This document shows, piece by piece, positions 45,839-55,278 of a stretch of 64,000 nucleotides of DNA. Each line of letters starts with the position of its first letter. Position 1 is the first letter of the stretch. Below the pieces are notes generated by a model. It worked only from the letters and a program-made list of their open reading frames with translations. It had not been told where the DNA came from and searched no databases. The DNA comes from an uncultured Dehalococcoidia bacterium (GTDB lineage: Bacteria > Chloroflexota > Dehalococcoidia > Lucifugimonadales > G958296245), in contig OY282458.1 of the NCBI GenBank assembly GCA_958296245.1, positions 1 to 64,000 of the forward strand, written 5' to 3'. Position numbers and translations under genes: made by a program.

Positions 45839-46438
45839 TCAACCCAGCCTGGAAAACCCACGCCGCACAGCCGCCGCCAGTTCGGCGATCTCCGCCATCT
45901 CACGGCCCCCGCACCCCCCGGCCTCCAAGCCCGCCGCCTCAACCACGAGCTCCTCGATCATCCGCGCCTGAGACTCGCGCAGCGCGTCCGGGTCCGCAGG
46001 CACCGCCACGATCGACCACTCCAGCAGGTCCGAGCGCGTATCCCGCCATCCCCCGCCATCCACGGGAACGCCCTCGAGAGGCATCCAGCTTATGGACGCC
46101 GCCCGCAGAAACCCCTTGTCCCAGGCATTCTTCACACGCTGAGCGAAAGCGTCCCCGCTCAAGAACTCGAAGTCTGCGACCAACTTCCCCGTGCCGTCCC
46201 TCGTCAACCCGCAGGTGCGCCCGATGGGCAACCCCCCGGACTCCGACCGGCCCGCGACGTCGTGCGCCCACATCACGACCGGGTTCCTCAGATACTTCTC
46301 CGTCGACAGCCCGCCGAAATCCAGGTCCGGCGGCTGTCTGACCCGCTCATTGGCGGCTATCGTCACCCTGTATAGGTTCTCCCCGAGCGCCTGCCGCCCC
46401 ACTATGTCCACGTATGCCGACCTCACCTCGCGGCTCAT
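45839..46438 (-). CDS. HK97-type prohead protease
   Basis: 199 residues from ATG 46438, with AGGAGG upstream. Protease pattern: YRVTIAANERVRQPPDLDFG, STEKYLRNPVVMWAHD (catalytic His region), LPIGRTCGLTRDGTGKLVAD, AFAQRVKNAWDKGFLRAASI, SWMPLEG, and LLEWSIVAVPADPDALRES with the Ser and Glu usual for this family. It cleaves the capsid delta domain during maturation. It is the first gene of the head module; no portal or terminase lies upstream, where purM starts. Confidence 0.85.
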   Translation of the reverse strand: MSREVRSAYVDIVGRQALGENLYRVTIAANERVRQPPDLDFGGLSTEKYLRNPVVMWAHDVAGRSESGGLPIGRTCGLTRDGTGKLVADFEFLSGDAFAQRVKNAWDKGFLRAASISWMPLEGVPVDGGGWRDTRSDLLEWSIVAVPADPDALRESQARMIEELVVEAAGLEAGGCGGREMAEIAELAAAVRRGFSRLG

Positions 46439-46515
46439 CGAATGCCTCCTCGCACTCCCTACACCCCTCAACGCACCCTTCCAAGTCACCACAGACCCGC
46501 CGCCCGGCGCCGGAC

Positions 46516-46570
46516 GTGAAGACGCCCCCGGCCGGGACCTTCACGGTCTCTGGCTCGGGGGCGTCTTCAC
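46516..46570. repeat. Perfect 15-bp inverted repeat upstream of the head module
   Basis: GTGAAGACGCCCCCG (46516-46530) and CGGGGGCGTCTTCAC (46556-46570) are perfect complements with a 25-base spacer. It lies between the divergent prohead protease and purM. It could be a transcription barrier, an operator, or a recombination scar. Confidence 0.7.
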
Positions 46571-46697
46571 CCTCAGCGTTAGGCAGCCCGCCGCCTAACA
46601 TGCCGCAGAGCGTAGCACATAAGTTCTCTACCCGTCAACCCGCCACCTGTTCCAAACCGCCGAGCCTCCACGCATCGTGGCCCCCGCCGGAATGAGC

Positions 46698-46703
46698 TAG
46701 AAT
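46698..46703 (+). promoter_or_regulatory. -10 box (TAGAAT) for purM
   Basis: TAGAAT ends 10 bases before the purM ATG, implying a very short or absent leader. No clear -35 box. The same TAGAAT close to a start recurs before fmdB and mutS. Confidence 0.4.
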
Positions 46704-46713
46704 ATCCGACGTA

Positions 46714-47835
46714 ATGCAAACGCCCCGGAGAGGATCTGACGGCAACAGCGCGTACCGGGACGCCGGGGTGGACACGGCCCGCGCCCAAAGTGCGTTGCTG
46801 CCCCTGCTCGGAAGACTGCGGCGGACCTGGACCCGCGGCAACGTCGAGATCGACATTGGTCACTTCGCGAACGTTGTCGACCTCGGGGGCATCGGCGTGG
46901 CCATATCCACCGACGGCGTGGGCACCAAGACCGTCGTGGCCGACCTCTTAGGCCGGTACGACACGGTGGGGTTCGACTGCGTCGCGGTCAACGCCAACGA
47001 CGTGATAGCCGTCGGCGCCGAGCCCAACGCCTTCGTTGACTACGTGGCAGTCCAGCGCGCCGACGAGGCCATGATGGACGAGATCGGCGCCGGCCTGAGC
47101 GAGGGCGCGGCGGCGGCGGGCGTGTCCGTCGTGGGAGGCGAGACCGCACAGCTCCCCGAACTGCTGCTCAGCGGCGAAGGAGGCAACGGGTTCGACCTGG
47201 CAGGCGCCTGCATAGGCACGGTGAGGCCAGGCGGAGCCATAACCGGGTCCCGCGTCGAGCCGGGTCAGGCCGTCGTGGGCCTCCGCAGCTCCGGCGTTCA
47301 CTGCAACGGCCTGACGCTGGCGCGCAAGGTGTTCGGGATCACGCTGGAAGAGACCCGCGAGAGCAAACTCCTGGCGCTGATGGCCCACGCGGGCCCGCTG
47401 GGTTGCGCACTGGGCGAAGAGTTGCTCAGGCCGTCCCGCATATACGTTGACGACGTCATGGGGATGCTCGAGGCCGGGCTCGACGTGTGCGGCTTGGCGC
47501 ACATATCAGGGGACGGGCTGCTGAACCTGCCGCGCCTGGACGCCGGCGTTGGCTACGTGATCGACTCCCTGCCGGAGCCCCAGCCCATCTTCCGTCTGAT
47601 CCAAGAGCGCGGCGGCGTCCCGGACGAGGAGATGTACGAGGTCTTCAACATGGGCATAGGCTTTTGCGTCGTGCTGCCCGAGCGAGACGTGAGGGCAGCG
47701 ATCGAGGTCGCGCGCGGCAACGGTACGGAGGCATACCGGATCGGGCATACCGTGCCGGACCCGGGCCGTACGGTCACACTGCCGGGCCTACGGCTCAGGG
47801 GCTGGCGCGGGAAGGGATTCGAGCGGGCCGGCTGA
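46714..47835 (+). CDS. purM: Phosphoribosylformylglycinamidine cyclo-ligase
   Basis: 373 residues. AYRDAGVDTARAQSALLPLL, GIGVAISTDGVGTKTVVADL, GFDCVAVNANDVIAVGAEPN, DEIGAGLSEGAAAAGVSVVG with GETAQLPELL, GLRSSGVHCNGLTLARKV and HISGDGLLNLPRLDAGVGYV. It makes AIR from FGAM and ATP in purine synthesis. It belongs to the same structural superfamily as SelD. It is transcribed away from the phage head module. Confidence 0.96.
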   Translation: MQTPRRGSDGNSAYRDAGVDTARAQSALLPLLGRLRRTWTRGNVEIDIGHFANVVDLGGIGVAISTDGVGTKTVVADLLGRYDTVGFDCVAVNANDVIAVGAEPNAFVDYVAVQRADEAMMDEIGAGLSEGAAAAGVSVVGGETAQLPELLLSGEGGNGFDLAGACIGTVRPGGAITGSRVEPGQAVVGLRSSGVHCNGLTLARKVFGITLEETRESKLLALMAHAGPLGCALGEELLRPSRIYVDDVMGMLEAGLDVCGLAHISGDGLLNLPRLDAGVGYVIDSLPEPQPIFRLIQERGGVPDEEMYEVFNMGIGFCVVLPERDVRAAIEVARGNGTEAYRIGHTVPDPGRTVTLPGLRLRGWRGKGFERAG

Positions 47836-47838
47836 TTC

Positions 47839-48528
47839 CTACCAACTCAGGCCCACGGCGGTGGTCAGAAACTCCATGAACGGCGCTGCCCTGCGGCACG
47901 AGTCCGCGTAAGCGTCGATGAAGTCCGCCGCGCAGGCGTCCTCCTCGGCGAACTGGACCGCGGCGACGAAGTCCTTCCGCTTCAGGTCCTCGATCATGGG
48001 GTGCTCCGGGTCGTAGCCCCTGGGCGCCCGCTTGAGTGAGTCACCCTCCATCTCGTAGGCAGCGGCGAACTCGCCGCTCGATACCGCCCGCTTCCACCGC
48101 TCCGGGTTGGTTGCGATGGCGTCCCGTATCTTTGCCAGCGACTCGGAGCTTGGGCGCCATAATCCCACTCCCGCGTACACCTCCCCGGGCTCGAGGTGCA
48201 TGTAGTAGCCGGGCCCGTGGACCTCGCGCCCCATCTCGTGCCGGAAGTGCATGGCGGCCTGGGTCTTGTACGGGCTCTTGTCCCTGGAGAAGCGAACGTC
48301 CCGGTATATGCGGAATATAGACCCGCCGGTGGGCCTGGGGTCGGCCACGAAGTGAGGGTTGATCTCCCGCAGACAGCCCCTGAAGTCGGCTACGAAGTCC
48401 ACCAGGGGATCCAGCACGAGGTCCCGATACCTGTCCCTGTTGGTCTGAAACCACTCCCGGTTGTTGTTGAGTTTCAGCTCCGCCAAGAACCCGAAGAACT
48501 CGCTGCTGAAATGCGCCTTCCCGTCCAC
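47839..48528 (-). CDS. DUF2461 / TIGR02453 family protein
   Basis: 229 residues. The family opening is seen: FSSEFFGFLAELKLNNNREW, FQTNRDRYRDLVLDPLVDFV, then GSIFRIYRDVRFSRDKSPYK, THAAMHF-like (TQAAMHFRHE), GYYMHLEPGEVYAGVGLWRP. The function of this widespread family is not established. It is convergent with purM, with a 3-bp gap. Confidence 0.93.
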   Translation of the reverse strand: MDGKAHFSSEFFGFLAELKLNNNREWFQTNRDRYRDLVLDPLVDFVADFRGCLREINPHFVADPRPTGGSIFRIYRDVRFSRDKSPYKTQAAMHFRHEMGREVHGPGYYMHLEPGEVYAGVGLWRPSSESLAKIRDAIATNPERWKRAVSSGEFAAAYEMEGDSLKRAPRGYDPEHPMIEDLKRKDFVAAVQFAEEDACAADFIDAYADSCRRAAPFMEFLTTAVGLSW

Positions 48529-48582
48529 GGCCCACCCCTCCTATGCTCTCCACTAACCACTGACCACTGACACGCAAGCCGG

Positions 48583-49563
48583 CTATGCTTCCCCCGTTAC
48601 CAGGAAAACGGGTGATCCCGCCATCACCGACGGCGACATGCGCATGAAGATCACCACCCCGTCCGCCGGCGCCCGGACTTCTTCCACCACGCTCCCGTCG
48701 GGCGCTAGGACCTTGCCGAGCACGTCGCCGCAGGCGACGCGGTCGAGCACGTCCACCTCGCGCACCAGGTATCCCGCGGCGCTTGTAGTCAGTGAGCCGT
48801 CCACGTCGCCGCTGCCGCAGAGGTGATGAGTAGGTCCTTCACTCTCTACACGCCCGGCCAGGATGCCCATCGTCTTCATGACGTTCGTTACCCCGCGAAC
48901 GTAGAGGGCCGCGCTCTCGGCATTGAGCCAGCCGCCCCCGGGGCATTCGGTGTAGAGCCAGGGGATCCCCTGCTCTCCCGCCCGGCTGACGGTGCGGCCT
49001 GGGGACAGCTCCGGGTGACCCCACACCACCGGCGCGCCAAACGCGAAAGCGGCGTCGCGCGACCTGCGCCCGGCGTCGGTGTCCGCGGCGTCGTAGCCGA
49101 TGAGCGTTGGCATGTTCGAGTACGTGCCCGAGCTGTGCAGATCGATGACGAAGTCCGCGCGGTCGATGATGTCCCGGGCCACGCGATAGGCGATGCGCTC
49201 TGTGGGAGTGCCGCCCTCCTTGCCGGGGAATATGCGGGCGAGGTTCAGGCCGTCGATCGGGCTCACGCGGGTCCCCGACGCGAAAGCCGGGGGGTTGGTC
49301 TGAGACACTCCAATGAAGTCGCCGCTCATCACGGCGGGATCCAGCGACCCGTAGAGCCGGCGCACGGCATAAGGCCCCTCGTACTCGTCGCCGTGTACGC
49401 CGCCCAGTACCGCGATAGTAGGCCCCGGATTAGCTCCCCTTACGACGAGGACGGGCAGCCGGAGGACGTCCCCGCCCGTCAACTCGCAGACGTCGATCCG
49501 CTGGGCGCGCTTGCCGCCGGGTGCGATGGCATCGAGGTCGAAATGTTCCAGCGTGGACAACAC
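48583..49563 (-). CDS. Succinylglutamate desuccinylase/aspartoacylase-family zinc deacylase
   Basis: 326 residues. Zinc-site motifs: GGVHGDEYEGPYAVRRLY (His and Glu ligands) and FVIDLHSSGTYSNMPTLIGY (second His). There is LNLARIFPGKEGGTPTERIA and a C-terminal beta-barrel with DRVACGDVLGKVLAPDGSVV and ADGVVIFMRMSPSVMAG. Members deacylate small amides; the substrate is unknown. Confidence 0.92.
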   Translation of the reverse strand: MLSTLEHFDLDAIAPGGKRAQRIDVCELTGGDVLRLPVLVVRGANPGPTIAVLGGVHGDEYEGPYAVRRLYGSLDPAVMSGDFIGVSQTNPPAFASGTRVSPIDGLNLARIFPGKEGGTPTERIAYRVARDIIDRADFVIDLHSSGTYSNMPTLIGYDAADTDAGRRSRDAAFAFGAPVVWGHPELSPGRTVSRAGEQGIPWLYTECPGGGWLNAESAALYVRGVTNVMKTMGILAGRVESEGPTHHLCGSGDVDGSLTTSAAGYLVREVDVLDRVACGDVLGKVLAPDGSVVEEVRAPADGVVIFMRMSPSVMAGSPVFLVTGEA

Positions 49564-49660
49564 GGCTAACGCGGCCTCCTAACCAGTGGACCGAAGCGTT
49601 GTAGATCCCGGCAGTAACTATAATCCCGCAGCATCCAGCCTGCAAGACGGCTGGGCGGCG

Positions 49661-49888
49661 GTAACTGTTCAGACTTCGTGAGGTCCCTTCGACTGGCGTA
49701 GCCACAGAGGTCTTTGATCCCCACCCACCCGCCTATTGGTAACTGGGGGCACAGCCCCAGACCCCCGCCAGAGGGGGAGAACCCTCTTCCTGGAGCGTGT
49801 TCAGGATGGGGGTTCCCCAGACCCCTGCCAGAAGGGAGAACCCCCCTCTGGACTTCCTCCCTCGGGTCTCACAGAGACTGAACAGTTT
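49661..49888 (-). repeat. Family A element, full-length, reverse orientation
   Basis: 228 bp. Left GTAACTGTTCAGACTTCGTG, then AGGTCCCTTCGACTGGCGTA, the core TATTGGTAACTGGGGGCACA, a doubled CCAGACCCC.GCCAGA segment, and right CTCACAGAGACTGAACAGTT. It fills most of the gap upstream of selA. Confidence 0.87.
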
Positions 49889-49930
49889 CGGGCGGCGGCA
49901 TTCGCTGCTCGTACACCTACCCTCCTGGGG

Positions 49931-49936
49931 TATAAT
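49931..49936 (+). promoter_or_regulatory. -10 box (TATAAT) for selA
   Basis: A perfect TATAAT ends 10 bases before the selA ATG at 49947. Initiation about 7 bases downstream would leave almost no leader, and no ribosome-binding site is visible. There is no good -35 box. Confidence 0.5.
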
Positions 49937-49946
49937 GAGGCCCCCA

Positions 49947-51308
49947 ATGACCAGCGAGTTCCGTTCCCTTCCCAGCGTCAACGCCGTCCTATCGGACTGG
50001 CGGGTTCAGAAACTCGTCGACGAGTACTCCCACGGCGCGATGCTCGAACTGGTCCGGGCCAAGCTCCACGATGCCCGCGGGGTCATAGCCTGCGGGGGGG
50101 AGGCGCCGGGTCTGGACGACCTCGTGGCGGACGTCGCAGGCGACACCGCCTCGCTCTGGAGGCCGCGGCCCTCACAGGTCATAAACGCCACCGGCGTCGT
50201 GCTGCATACCAACTTGGGACGCGCTCCCCTGAGCGGGGAGGCGGTGGAGGCAGCCCGCCTTGCCGCCGCCGGCTACGCCGACCTCGAGTTGGACTTGGAG
50301 ACAGGCCGACGCGGCTCCAGACAGGCCCAAGTCTCCCGCCTCCTGCGCCAGCTCACCGGCGCAGAGGCGGCCGTGGCCGTAAACAACAACGCGTCTGCCC
50401 TGCTGATCGGGCTCTCCGCCGTCGCCTCGGGCAAGGAGGTCATAGTCTCTCGAGGGGAGGCCATCGAGATCGGAGGGGGCTTCCGCATCCCAGACGTTAT
50501 GAGGCAGAGCGGCGGCGCCCTCGTAGAGGTGGGCACGACCAACCGCACCTATGCCCGGGACTTCGAAGAGGCCATTACCGACGACACCGCCGCCATCCTG
50601 TCGGCCCACGCCAGCAACTTCCGGGTAACGGGGTTCACCCATTCGCCCACGATAGATGATCTGGCGGAGTTGGGCCGGCGGCGTGGCATCCCGGTCCTAC
50701 ACGACCTCGGCAGCGGCTGCTTGCTGGATACGACGCAGTTCGGGCTGGCCCGAGAACCCAGGCCCCAGGACAGCGTCGCCGCCGGCGTGTCGTTGTCCTT
50801 CTTCTCCGGAGACAAGCTGCTGGGCGGCCCACAGGCCGGGATAATCATCGGCGGCCGCAGCCTCGTAGATACGGTGTCACGACACCCGCTGGCCCGCGCC
50901 GTTCGAATAGACAAGCTCAGCCTCGCCTCCCTCGCCGCAACCTTGGCCCACTACCTGAAGGGAGAGGCGGTAGAGAAGATTCCCGTCTGGCGCATGATTG
51001 CAGAACCTCGAGATTCCCTCCGGGAGAGGGCATCCGATTGGGCCGCCCACCTGGGCGGCGGCGCCGCAGTGGCCGAAGGTCTATCCACCGTGGGCGGCGG
51101 CAGCCTCCCGGGCGAGACGCTCCCCACCTCCCTGCTGAGTCTGAGGGCTTCCAACGCCGCCGACCTCGCCTCACGTCTTAGACGCGCTTCACCACCGGTG
51201 ATAGCCCGCGTCAAGGACGCTGCAGTCGTGTTGGACCCGCGAACGGTGCTCCACGACCAGGACGACGCGCTCCTCGCGGTGGTGCGCGGATGTCTGGCCG
51301 AGGGGTAG
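49947..51308 (+). CDS. selA: L-seryl-tRNA(Sec) selenium transferase
   Basis: About 453 residues from ATG 49947 (MTSEFRSLPSVNAVLSDWRV). PLP-dependent, decameric in known cases; it converts Ser-tRNA-Sec to Sec-tRNA-Sec using the selenophosphate made by SelD. Motifs: VINATGVVLHTNLGRAPLS, AAVAVNNNASALLIGLSAVA, ISRGE-like VIVSRGEAIEIGGGFRIPDV, EVGTTNRTYARDFEEAI, and the PLP-Lys in FFSGDKLLGGPQAGIIIG. With selD in the window it shows a working Sec pathway. rarA overlaps its 3' end. Confidence 0.96.
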   Translation: MTSEFRSLPSVNAVLSDWRVQKLVDEYSHGAMLELVRAKLHDARGVIACGGEAPGLDDLVADVAGDTASLWRPRPSQVINATGVVLHTNLGRAPLSGEAVEAARLAAAGYADLELDLETGRRGSRQAQVSRLLRQLTGAEAAVAVNNNASALLIGLSAVASGKEVIVSRGEAIEIGGGFRIPDVMRQSGGALVEVGTTNRTYARDFEEAITDDTAAILSAHASNFRVTGFTHSPTIDDLAELGRRRGIPVLHDLGSGCLLDTTQFGLAREPRPQDSVAAGVSLSFFSGDKLLGGPQAGIIIGGRSLVDTVSRHPLARAVRIDKLSLASLAATLAHYLKGEAVEKIPVWRMIAEPRDSLRERASDWAAHLGGGAAVAEGLSTVGGGSLPGETLPTSLLSLRASNAADLASRLRRASPPVIARVKDAAVVLDPRTVLHDQDDALLAVVRGCLAEG

Positions 51309-52693
51309 AAGATGCCCCGGAAGGTCAGCCGGTGACGCTCTTCGAGCACGAAGCCCTATCGCTGGCGGAGCGCCAAGCCCCTCTCGCGACCCGGATGCGT
51401 CCGCGCAGCTTCGACGAGCTCGTAGGGCAGGCGCACCTCATCGGGCCGGGCCGGGCTTTGCGAAAGAGCGTCGAGGCCGACCGCATCCCGTCCATGGTGC
51501 TCTGGGGCCCCCCGGGCAGCGGCAAGACGACCCTTGCCCGGCTCATCGCGTCGGTGAGCCGAGGCCATTTCAGCCCGGTGAGCGCGGTCGGCTCAGGCGT
51601 CGCCGACCTCCGCCGGGCAATCGAAGAGGCCCGGGACCGGCTCGGAATGCATGGCCGGCGCACCATACTATTCATCGACGAGATCCACCGGTTCAACAAG
51701 GCCCAGCAGGACGTCATTCTTCCCCACGTCGAAGACGGTACGGTCATCCTCATAGGCTCCACCACCGAGAACCCGTCCTTCGAGGTGAACTCGCCGTTGT
51801 TGTCCCGCTCCAGGGTCTTCAGGCTGAACGCTCTCACCGATGAGCAACTTGCGGAACTGCTGCTGCGCAGCGTGTCGGATCGGGAGCGGGGCCTGGGGGA
51901 GATGCGCCTCGAGGTCGACCCCGACGCGCTGAAGTCCCTCGCAGCCCTTTCCGGCGGCGACGCCCGCGTCGCGCTGAACGCCCTGGAGTTGGCGGCCGGA
52001 GCCGCGGACCCCGCCAAAGACGGACGTAGGCGCATCACGGTCGCCGTCGTCGAGGACGCCATGCAGCAGCGGGCGTTGCTGTACGACAGGGCGGGGGACC
52101 AGCACTACGACACCATCTCGGCGTTCATCAAGTCGCTGAGGGGTGCGGACCCTAACGCAGCCGTCTATTGGCTGGCTCGCATGATCGAAGCTGGCGAGGA
52201 CCCGCAGTTCATCGCGCGGCGCCTCGTGATCCTTGCCGCTGAGGACGTCGGTCTGGCCGATCCGCAGGCGTTGCAAGTTGCGGTGGCCGCCCATCAGGCT
52301 GTCCGCCTCGTGGGCATGCCGGAAGGCCGCATACCCCTAGCCGAGGCGGCGGTCTACCTGGCCGCGGCGCCAAAGAGCAACGCGGCATACGCCGCCATAG
52401 ACTCCGCGCTGGAGGACGTGCGAGCCACCGGCAGCGAACCCGTGCCCATGCACCTGCGCAACGCGGTAACGGGCCTGATGCGCGATATGGGCTACGGCAA
52501 GGGATATCGGTACGCCCACGACTACGAAGACCACTTCGCGCCGATGCAAAACCTCCCGGAGCGGCTTGAGGGCCGCCGCTACTATACCCCCACCGGCCAG
52601 GGCTATGAAGCCGAAGTCGCCGCCCGCCTCGCCAGATGGTGGGGCAGCTTCTATGCGGACGACCCCGACGTGAAGCCGCCCAACGGTACATGA
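51290..52693 (+). CDS. rarA: Replication-associated recombination protein A (AAA+ ATPase)
   Basis: 467 residues. Motifs: PLATRMRPRSFDELVGQAHL, Walker A VLWGPPGSGKTTLARLIA, FSPVSAVGSGVADLRRAIEE, Walker B ILFIDEIHRFNKAQQDVILP, sensor IGSTTENPSFEVNSPLLSR, and the C-terminal AYDRAGDQHYDTISAFIKS-type segment with IKSLRGADPNAAVYWLARMI. It acts at stalled replication forks. The start is either ATG 51290 (19-bp overlap with selA) or GTG 51332, which has GGAAGG 7 bases upstream. Confidence 0.95.
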   Translation: MSGRGVEDAPEGQPVTLFEHEALSLAERQAPLATRMRPRSFDELVGQAHLIGPGRALRKSVEADRIPSMVLWGPPGSGKTTLARLIASVSRGHFSPVSAVGSGVADLRRAIEEARDRLGMHGRRTILFIDEIHRFNKAQQDVILPHVEDGTVILIGSTTENPSFEVNSPLLSRSRVFRLNALTDEQLAELLLRSVSDRERGLGEMRLEVDPDALKSLAALSGGDARVALNALELAAGAADPAKDGRRRITVAVVEDAMQQRALLYDRAGDQHYDTISAFIKSLRGADPNAAVYWLARMIEAGEDPQFIARRLVILAAEDVGLADPQALQVAVAAHQAVRLVGMPEGRIPLAEAAVYLAAAPKSNAAYAAIDSALEDVRATGSEPVPMHLRNAVTGLMRDMGYGKGYRYAHDYEDHFAPMQNLPERLEGRRYYTPTGQGYEAEVAARLARWWGSFYADDPDVKPPNGT

Positions 52694-52759
52694 CCTCCCC
52701 CGGCGAGGCGAGTTTCGAGGGTCCCGGCTACTGAATAGGGGCGGGCTGAGGCTGTTTCC

Positions 52760-53962
<1,203 letters not shown>

Positions 53963-54077
53963 CACACGCCCCCTGTAGAAGGGTATGCCGGTCAAAGCCC
54001 GAACGCTTAACCGGCCCCGCCTGCATTATACCCTTGGCCCGTCACCGACCCGGTAGGTTGTGATAGTATCCCGACTC

Positions 54078-54215
54078 AGCAGGCTGCGGAAATGCGGGGT
54101 GCGCAGGGGGGGAGAGCCTCGCCGGGAGTCTGAGAGCCCCCCGAAGCGGTGTCCCTCAGAAAGACACAAAGTCCTTCCCCTTTCTGAACAGGACTGAATT
54201 GCAACGATGCCGAAG
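54078..54215 (+). repeat. Family B element, decayed copy
   Basis: Left terminus AGCAGGCTGCGGAAATGCGG, then GGTGCGCAGG, GTCTGAGAGCCCCCC, GTCCCTCAGAAAG and CCTTCCCCTTTCTGAACAGG. The TATAAT box has decayed to AGACACAAAG, and the right terminus is degenerate. It lies about 50 bp before the next gene. Confidence 0.7.
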
Positions 54216-54262
54216 CAGGCCGTGAAGTTGGGCCTGCCGCGGCCGGAGGCTCACTGACCCCA

Positions 54263-54466
54263 ATGTGGACGTTCGAAACGTTCCACATAGCCATGCTATC
54301 CACGGTCCTCGGCGTGGGCGCATACTTCGCGCCCACGATCATCGCAGGACTCAGACGCAAGAAGAACGCGGTAGCCATCTTCCTGCTGAATCTCCTGCTC
54401 GGCTGGACGATCATCGGCTGGATAGTTGCGTTGATCTGGTCGGTAACTCACGAGAGCCGGGACTGA
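54263..54466 (+). CDS. Superinfection-immunity-domain small membrane protein
   Basis: 67 residues with two hydrophobic segments (TVLGVGAYFAPTIIAGL and AVAIFLLNLLLGWTIIGWIV). The motif FAPTIIAGLRRKKNAVAIFL followed by LNLLLGWTIIGWIVALIWS matches the Imm-superinfect family named after phage T4 Imm. In bacterial chromosomes this family is common and its role is often unclear. It may hint at an anti-phage function. Confidence 0.8.
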   Translation: MWTFETFHIAMLSTVLGVGAYFAPTIIAGLRRKKNAVAIFLLNLLLGWTIIGWIVALIWSVTHESRD

Positions 54467-54535
54467 TCCGCGGCAAGGCCCAGGCCCCGTTACCCTCCTA
54501 ACCCCGATTTGCCCTTGGCCGAAGAAACTGTTCAG

Positions 54536-54747
54536 ACTCTGTAAGACCCGAAGAGGTTCTCCCCTCCGGCAAGGGGGCTGCGGGCGGGGTCGGGCGGGCG
54601 AAGGCGTCTTGCATCGTTCTCCCCCTCCGGCAGGGGGTCTGGGGGCTGTGCCCCCAGTTACCAAGGGGCGGGCGGGTGGGAATCAAAGAACGTCTGCTTT
54701 ATCGGGGTTACGCCAGTCGAAAGGACCTCACGAAGTCTGACAGTTAC
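54536..54747 (+). repeat. Family A element, full-length
   Basis: Left AACTGTTCAGACTCTGTAAG, two GTTCTCCCC.TCCGGCA segments (near 54556 and 54616), core GGGGGCTGTGCCCCCAGTTA, then CGTCTGCTTTATCGGGGTTA and right CTCACGAAGTCTGACAGTTA. It fills the space between the immunity-like gene and fmdB. Confidence 0.87.
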
Positions 54748-54763
54748 CGGGCCGAATCTTGGT

Positions 54764-54793
54764 TTGACGTTGGCGGCGGGAGCCGCCTAGAAT
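54764..54793 (+). promoter_or_regulatory. Promoter of the FmdB-family gene
   Basis: TTGACG (54764-54769), an 18-bp spacer and TAGAAT (54788-54793), 34 bp before the ATG. It starts just after the right end of the family A element. Confidence 0.6.
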
Positions 54794-54827
54794 ATCCCTG
54801 CACCTAAAGCAATATGGAGCGGCCAAC

Positions 54828-55061
54828 ATGCCACTGTACGAGTACACATGCCAGACCTGCCACAACACCTTTGAGAAGCTGCGGCCCGTGAGAGATATGG
54901 ATGCCGACGCGCCCTGCACCGACTGCGGGAGCCCCTCGCTGCGTCAACTTTCGGTGTTCGCCGCCGTCACGGTCAGCGCAGGGGGGGAATCCAGCCCTAT
55001 CGCGGGCGGCGGCGGGTGCTGCGGCGGTGGAGGCGGTGGAGGCTGCGCCTGCGCCGGGTAG
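54828..55061 (+). CDS. FmdB-family zinc-ribbon protein
   Basis: 77 residues. It begins MPLYEYTCQTCHNTFEKLRP with the CxxC of the family, then CTDCGSPSLRQLS as the second pair. The C-terminus is Gly/Cys-rich (GGGGCCGGGGGGGCACAG), as in many FmdB proteins. They are thought to be regulatory or metal-binding; the precise role is unproven. Confidence 0.92.
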   Translation: MPLYEYTCQTCHNTFEKLRPVRDMDADAPCTDCGSPSLRQLSVFAAVTVSAGGESSPIAGGGGCCGGGGGGGCACAG

Positions 55062-55114
55062 CTCTCACCGGCAGCCGCGTACCTGCCAGCCTCCCGGCGG
55101 TGCGGGCAGCCCTA

Positions 55115-55248
55115 GCAGGCTTGGGGAATACGGGCGGAGCCTCTTTGCCGGGAGTCTGAGGGCGTCCCTCAGATATAGTCCATTCCCTTTCCTCGTCAGG
55201 AAGGGAGAAGGCTGCAAGGAAACCAGAAGCCGTTTGCCGCAGCCTGTT
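55115..55248 (+). repeat. Family B element, with TATAGT box
   Basis: 134 bp: left AGCAGGCTTGGGGAATACGG, hairpin CTGAGGG.GTCCCTCAG, TATAGT (55174-55179), stem around CTTTCCTCGTCAGGAAGGGA, then GGCTGCAAGGAAACCAGAAG and right CCGCAGCCTGTT. It ends 30 bp before the adenosyltransferase start. Confidence 0.82.
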
Positions 55249-55259
55249 GGCCTCAGACC

Positions 55260-55272
55260 GGGGGGGGGGGGG
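55260..55272 (+). repeat. Homopolymer of 13 G just before a start codon
   Basis: Thirteen consecutive G, six bases before the ATG of the cobalamin adenosyltransferase gene. It covers the place of the ribosome-binding site. Slippage could change spacing and expression, though assembly error is also possible for such tracts. Confidence 0.8.
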
Positions 55273-55278
55273 ACTGCC

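Noticed and set aside
46347-46601. 84-codon minus-strand frame upstream of the prohead protease, as a remnant portal
   Set aside because: It overlaps the protease start in another frame, includes the inverted repeat and shows no portal motif.
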